From: Tamarix chinensis
Lineage: Eukaryota > Streptophyta > Magnoliopsida > Caryophyllales > Tamaricaceae
Assembly (NCBI GenBank): GCA_030549775.1
Contig: CM060180.1
Span: 91,286,172 to 91,350,171 of the forward strand
Direction: 5' to 3'
Length of the DNA stretch: 64,000 nt
How positions within the stretch are numbered: position 1 is the first letter of the stretch; each line of letters begins with the position of its first letter. Both the position numbers and the translations under genes were made by a program. Below, one piece after another: positions 61,009 through 64,000 of this stretch. The notes below the pieces were generated by a model. That model had not been told where the DNA came from. It saw only the letters and a program-made list of their open reading frames with translations, and made no database searches.

Positions 61009-61060
<52 letters not shown>
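61009..61060. repeat. (TAA)17 microsatellite
   Basis: Perfect run within the leader of copy C. Copy A has a TTA-rich stretch at the corresponding place (30366-30415). Confidence 0.95.
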
Positions 61061-61080
61061 CATATAAGATTTATTAGATT

Positions 61081-61116
<36 letters not shown>

Positions 61117-61398
61117 CTTATTAATATCTACTTGATTTTACTATGCGTAGCTTGAATGATTTGATGATAGTTTGATGTTTAGCCAGTTTGTTAAATATAT
61201 AACTAAAGATTATGTCCTTATTTTAAATAGTTTGATGTTGTTAGGTTTACATAGTTGGTTATGATCTGGTAGAATATATTTATGATTTATCTAGCTAGTT
61301 GAAGATCAGTTTACATATTCTGTAATTTAGATCCTTTTAATTTTGAGAACAATCTTGATGATAAGATTTAGTGGTTCTCATTTGTAGGTAGTGATCAG

Positions 61399-61873
61399 AT
61401 GACATACCCTCCACTGTATTTTCATATGGCGCCACATAGAGATGTACAGACTCATGTGATATGGTTATATGACGAGCTATGTCATTTGTACGCGAGTGGC
61501 TCATCCTATCACCCCTTCCATTTTAGATCTTATCACCTTCTGTCGACCCTGCCTCAGATAGAGCCATGGGCATCGACTACGTCTACTTTTTTTGTAGTGG
61601 TTTGTCTACCACACTAATGCACCACACCCGAGATTTATTGAGGGTGAGCTGTTTGCTAGAGAGTATGATAGGATATCGAGAGAACTAATGGTCATCGATG
61701 ACGAGTGGAGGTATCGTCATAGCTTGCCTCGGAGTATCCACCTCAGCTACCCTAGAGTATCCGTGAGTAGACTCTTATTTGATGATGTCAAGGATCAAAT
61801 GAAATATTGTGATGAGTGGACTTTTAGAGTTATAGTTTTTAGTCGGGCTCGACGAGGCTATCGGGGGATTTAG
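61399..61873 (+). pseudogene. 157-codon ORF upstream of TNP2 in CACTA copy C; function unknown, one frameshift
   Basis: The frame opens MTYPPLYFHMAPHRDVQTHV and the reading ends SRARRGYRGI then TAG at 61871-61873. One extra T in a T-run at about 61587-61593 splits it into two frames (61399-61617 and the remainder). No other lesion is present, against four stops in copy A. It includes IWLYDELCHLYASGSSY and FHFRSYHLLSTLPQ, the best-conserved blocks. A CTCATTTGTAG acceptor-like site precedes the ATG. TNP2 begins about 390 bp downstream. I do not recognise the family, and it is not one of the usual CACTA genes (TNP2, TNPA/Transposase_24, Ulp1). It could be a separate protein or the first exon of a larger one. 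Confidence 0.7.
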
Positions 61874-62021
61874 TTTTAGATATGAGTTTTCGTTTTTTAG
61901 ATATTTGGGTTGTAGCGACATTTTGATGTATATAGTGCTGCTATTGCTTAAATCCTGTAGTATGCATATCTTTTGTAAATTGAACAATTAATTATATAAT
62001 ATTTTGCTACGTTTGTATGTA

Positions 62022-62055
<34 letters not shown>

Positions 62056-62264
62056 GAACTCTTTGTAAGTATGAGGAGTTTCATTGATCAGCATTAATAT
62101 AATTTTGGAAACTTGTTAGCATGATTCGTATATATATATAGAATAGCATGATACATTTGAGATTAATTCTTTCTAAGCAAGAGTGATTTGAAAATTATTA
62201 TACTTATAATTCAATTGATTTTTAATAATTACTTTCATGTGGGATATATCTAGATTCAAATAAT

Positions 62265-64000
62265 ATGGATCGGAAATGGTTGTCTGCAAATCGTCTATCT
62301 AGAGAATATAACGAAGGAGTGGAGTTTTTCATCAAGTTTGCAGTTGAACATGCTCGGGACTCTAGTAGAATAGTCTGTCCTTTTTTGAAGTGTGCTTATA
62401 TTCAGCGTGTCAATGCTAATGATTTGAGAGATCATTTATTTGTGTATAGAATTGATACAAGTTACACGTGTTGGATATGGCATAGGGAAACAGAGTCTAA
62501 ATATGAAAATGACGATGTTGGGAGGGATAGTAGTGGATCATCATTTGATAGCTATGAGGGACATTCGTTAGAGGAGATGACTCAAAAGGTTGAGGAAAGT
62601 GTTCGGGATTGTCCAAAAATGTTTGAAAAGTTATTGAATGACTCGGAGAAACCTTTGTACGGTGATTGTAAGACGTTTACGCGATTATCCGCTACTTTAA
62701 GGTTGTACAACTTAAAGGCATGTAACGGATGGAGTGATAAGAGTTTCACAGAATTATTGTCACTTGTGAAGGATATGCTTCTGATGATAACGTTCTACCC
62801 GATCGTACGTATGAAGCGAAGAAGATTCTATCCTCTATGGGCATGAGTTATGAGAAGATACATGCATGCCCTAATGATTGTATTTTATATCACAATGACA
62901 ATGCATCTTTGGATAGTTGTCCTAATCCTGAATGCAAAGCACCACGATACAAAAAGAACAAGGTGCCCGCTAAGGTGTTATGGTATTTTCCTATAATACC
63001 AATATTAAGGTGGATGTTTAATGATATTGAAGATGCCAAGAACCTAAGATGGCATGCTGATGACAAGATAGATGATGGGCTTCTTAGACATCCATCCGAC
63101 TCTCCACAATGGATGACGATTGATGGGTTGTTTCCTAAATTTGGTAAAGAAGCAAGAAATGTGCGCCTTGCGCTTTCTGCAGATTGAATGAATCCGCACA
63201 ATCAAGGCAGCTACAGTTTATGGCCAGTGATTTTGGTTATATACAATTTACCTCCGTGGCTCTATATGAAACGCAAGTATATGATGTTGTCTTTACTCAT
63301 TTCCGGGCCAAACCAACCTGGGAATGATATTGATGTTTATTTGGAACCTTTGATTGATGATTTGAAGTTCTTATGGGACATGGGCGTTGAAGTATTTGAT
63401 GCATATGGTCAAGAAAATTTCACTTTGAGATCATTGTTATTCTGTACTATAATTGATTTTCCGGCGTATGACAACTTGTTAGGTTATAGTGTGAAAGGTC
63501 ATTATGCATGTCAAATATGTGAGGAGAATACTTCATTTGTTCAGCTAACACATGGCCGAAATACTGCGTTCCTTGGGCATCGTAGGTTTTTACCAAAGAA
63601 TCATCATTATTGTAGGCAAAGAAAAGCGTTCAATGGATTCCGAGAAGAAGGGCAGGCACCAATTCGGTTGACGGGTCGACAAGTGTGGCTGAAGATGAAA
63701 CATTTGAGTGTCAAGTTTGGGAAGAAGAATAAAGATAAGCCTCCATCAGTTGGGTGGAAGAAGATGTCAATATTCTTCAACCTTCCTTATTGGGAATCTT
63801 TCTACGTGAGACATGCCCTTGATGTGATGCATATTGAGAAAAATATATGTGATAATCTTGTTGGCACATTACTTAATGTTCCACGCAAGACTAAAGATGG
63901 GATAAATGCTCGAATGGATATGGAAGAAATGAGTATTAGACGGGAACTGACACCGCGAGACAACGGAAAAAGAACATATTTACCGCCGGCGTGTCATACT
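62265..64000 (+). pseudogene. TNP2-type CACTA transposase, copy C, nearly intact, truncated by window end
   Basis: The start is MDRKWLSANRLSREYNEGVE, a Transpos_assoc domain with a CPF-KC zinc-binding pair (residues 1-75). An acidic linker (residues 80-110), the FEKLLNDSEKPLYGDC block (residues 119-134) and the start of the Transposase_21 core follow. One base is missing against copy A near 62780, shifting the frame; the frame then runs from 62837. A TGA at 63185-63187 replaces a Gly codon that copy A keeps. From 63188 the frame is open to 64000, with NDIDVYLEPLIDDLKFLW, CQICEE, GHRRFLP, RHALDVMHIEKNICDN and GTLLNVPRKTKDG, the hallmark blocks of TNP2. This last frame is open at the window edge and is easily overlooked. 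DUF4218 and DUF4216 should follow outside. Confidence 0.93.

Larger units (their letters stand above)
59559..64000 (+). mobile_element. CACTA (En/Spm) transposon, copy C, 5' part, continues past window
   Basis: It starts CACTACTACGGAAACAGG at 59559; ATG at 59556-59558 would be the left target copy. It has subterminal palindromes to 59920, a TC-rich leader that matches copies A and B (59930-60130), (TA)n, telomere-like repeats, (TAA)n, the 157-codon ORF and TNP2. Its CG dinucleotides are mostly intact. The 3' end, the second gene and the right terminus are outside the window, so whether the element is autonomous cannot be judged. Confidence 0.92.

Noticed and set aside
62890..63201. 103-codon minus-strand frame
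   Set aside because: Antisense shadow of the TNP2 coding sequence; the same shadow occurs at 25351-25599 opposite copy A.

Overview
This window is plant nuclear DNA: strongly AT-rich, full of Ty3/gypsy and CACTA transposons, with one intact host gene. That gene has introns and encodes a secreted, plant-specific DUF642 cell-wall protein, so the source is a seed plant, very probably an angiosperm. I cannot name the species. I found no rRNA or tRNA gene, CRISPR array or prokaryotic operon. Nearly all long open frames outside the DUF642 gene and the transposases are low-complexity by-products of LTR tracts.

Layout. (1) 1-16675 is a fossil chromoviral Ty3/gypsy element on the + strand, cut into pieces by two very long solo LTRs (1581-5692 and 6019-14373). 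Each solo LTR has a perfect 5-bp target duplication. The second is itself split by another LTR-like element (10082-13598). The fossil gypsy ends in an LTR-like segment from 15138. (2) 16676-33525 is a 16.85-kb CACTA transposon (copy A, minus strand, TSD TAT) inserted in that segment. It carries an unrecognised 157-codon ORF, a decayed TNP2-type transposase, a Transposase_24-like region and an Ulp1-like protease region. Inside it sit a small CACTA derivative (copy B, 20989-23212, TSD CTT), a solo LTR (27539-30212) and another LTR-like element (30645-32435). (3) 33526-35160 is the other half of the interrupted LTR. (4) 35736-39010 (minus) is the intact three-exon DUF642 gene, with a 2-kb first intron and a short promoter. 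(5) 39200-43840 is spacer plus Athila/Tat-like remnants. (6) About 43850-53289 is a second degenerate chromovirus (LTR, primer site, gag, protease, RT, RNase H, integrase, chromodomain) split by a 1.5-kb solo LTR. (7) 53290-59558 holds more LTR debris. (8) 59559-64000 is the 5' part of a third CACTA (copy C, plus strand) that runs off the window. Its transposase has only two lesions.

How the parts relate. A, B and C are one CACTA family. They share a CACTACTACGG-type terminus and dense subterminal palindromes built on AATAACGGTT. A is old: its CpGs are largely decayed to TpG/CpA and it has many stops. B and C look much younger. B keeps both ends and the tail of the protease gene but no transposase, as expected of a non-autonomous deletion derivative. 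The most interesting point is the 157-codon ORF just upstream of TNP2, in the same place in A and C. It is about 70 % identical over its first 63 residues and has the same full length in both. I do not recognise it as a standard CACTA gene.
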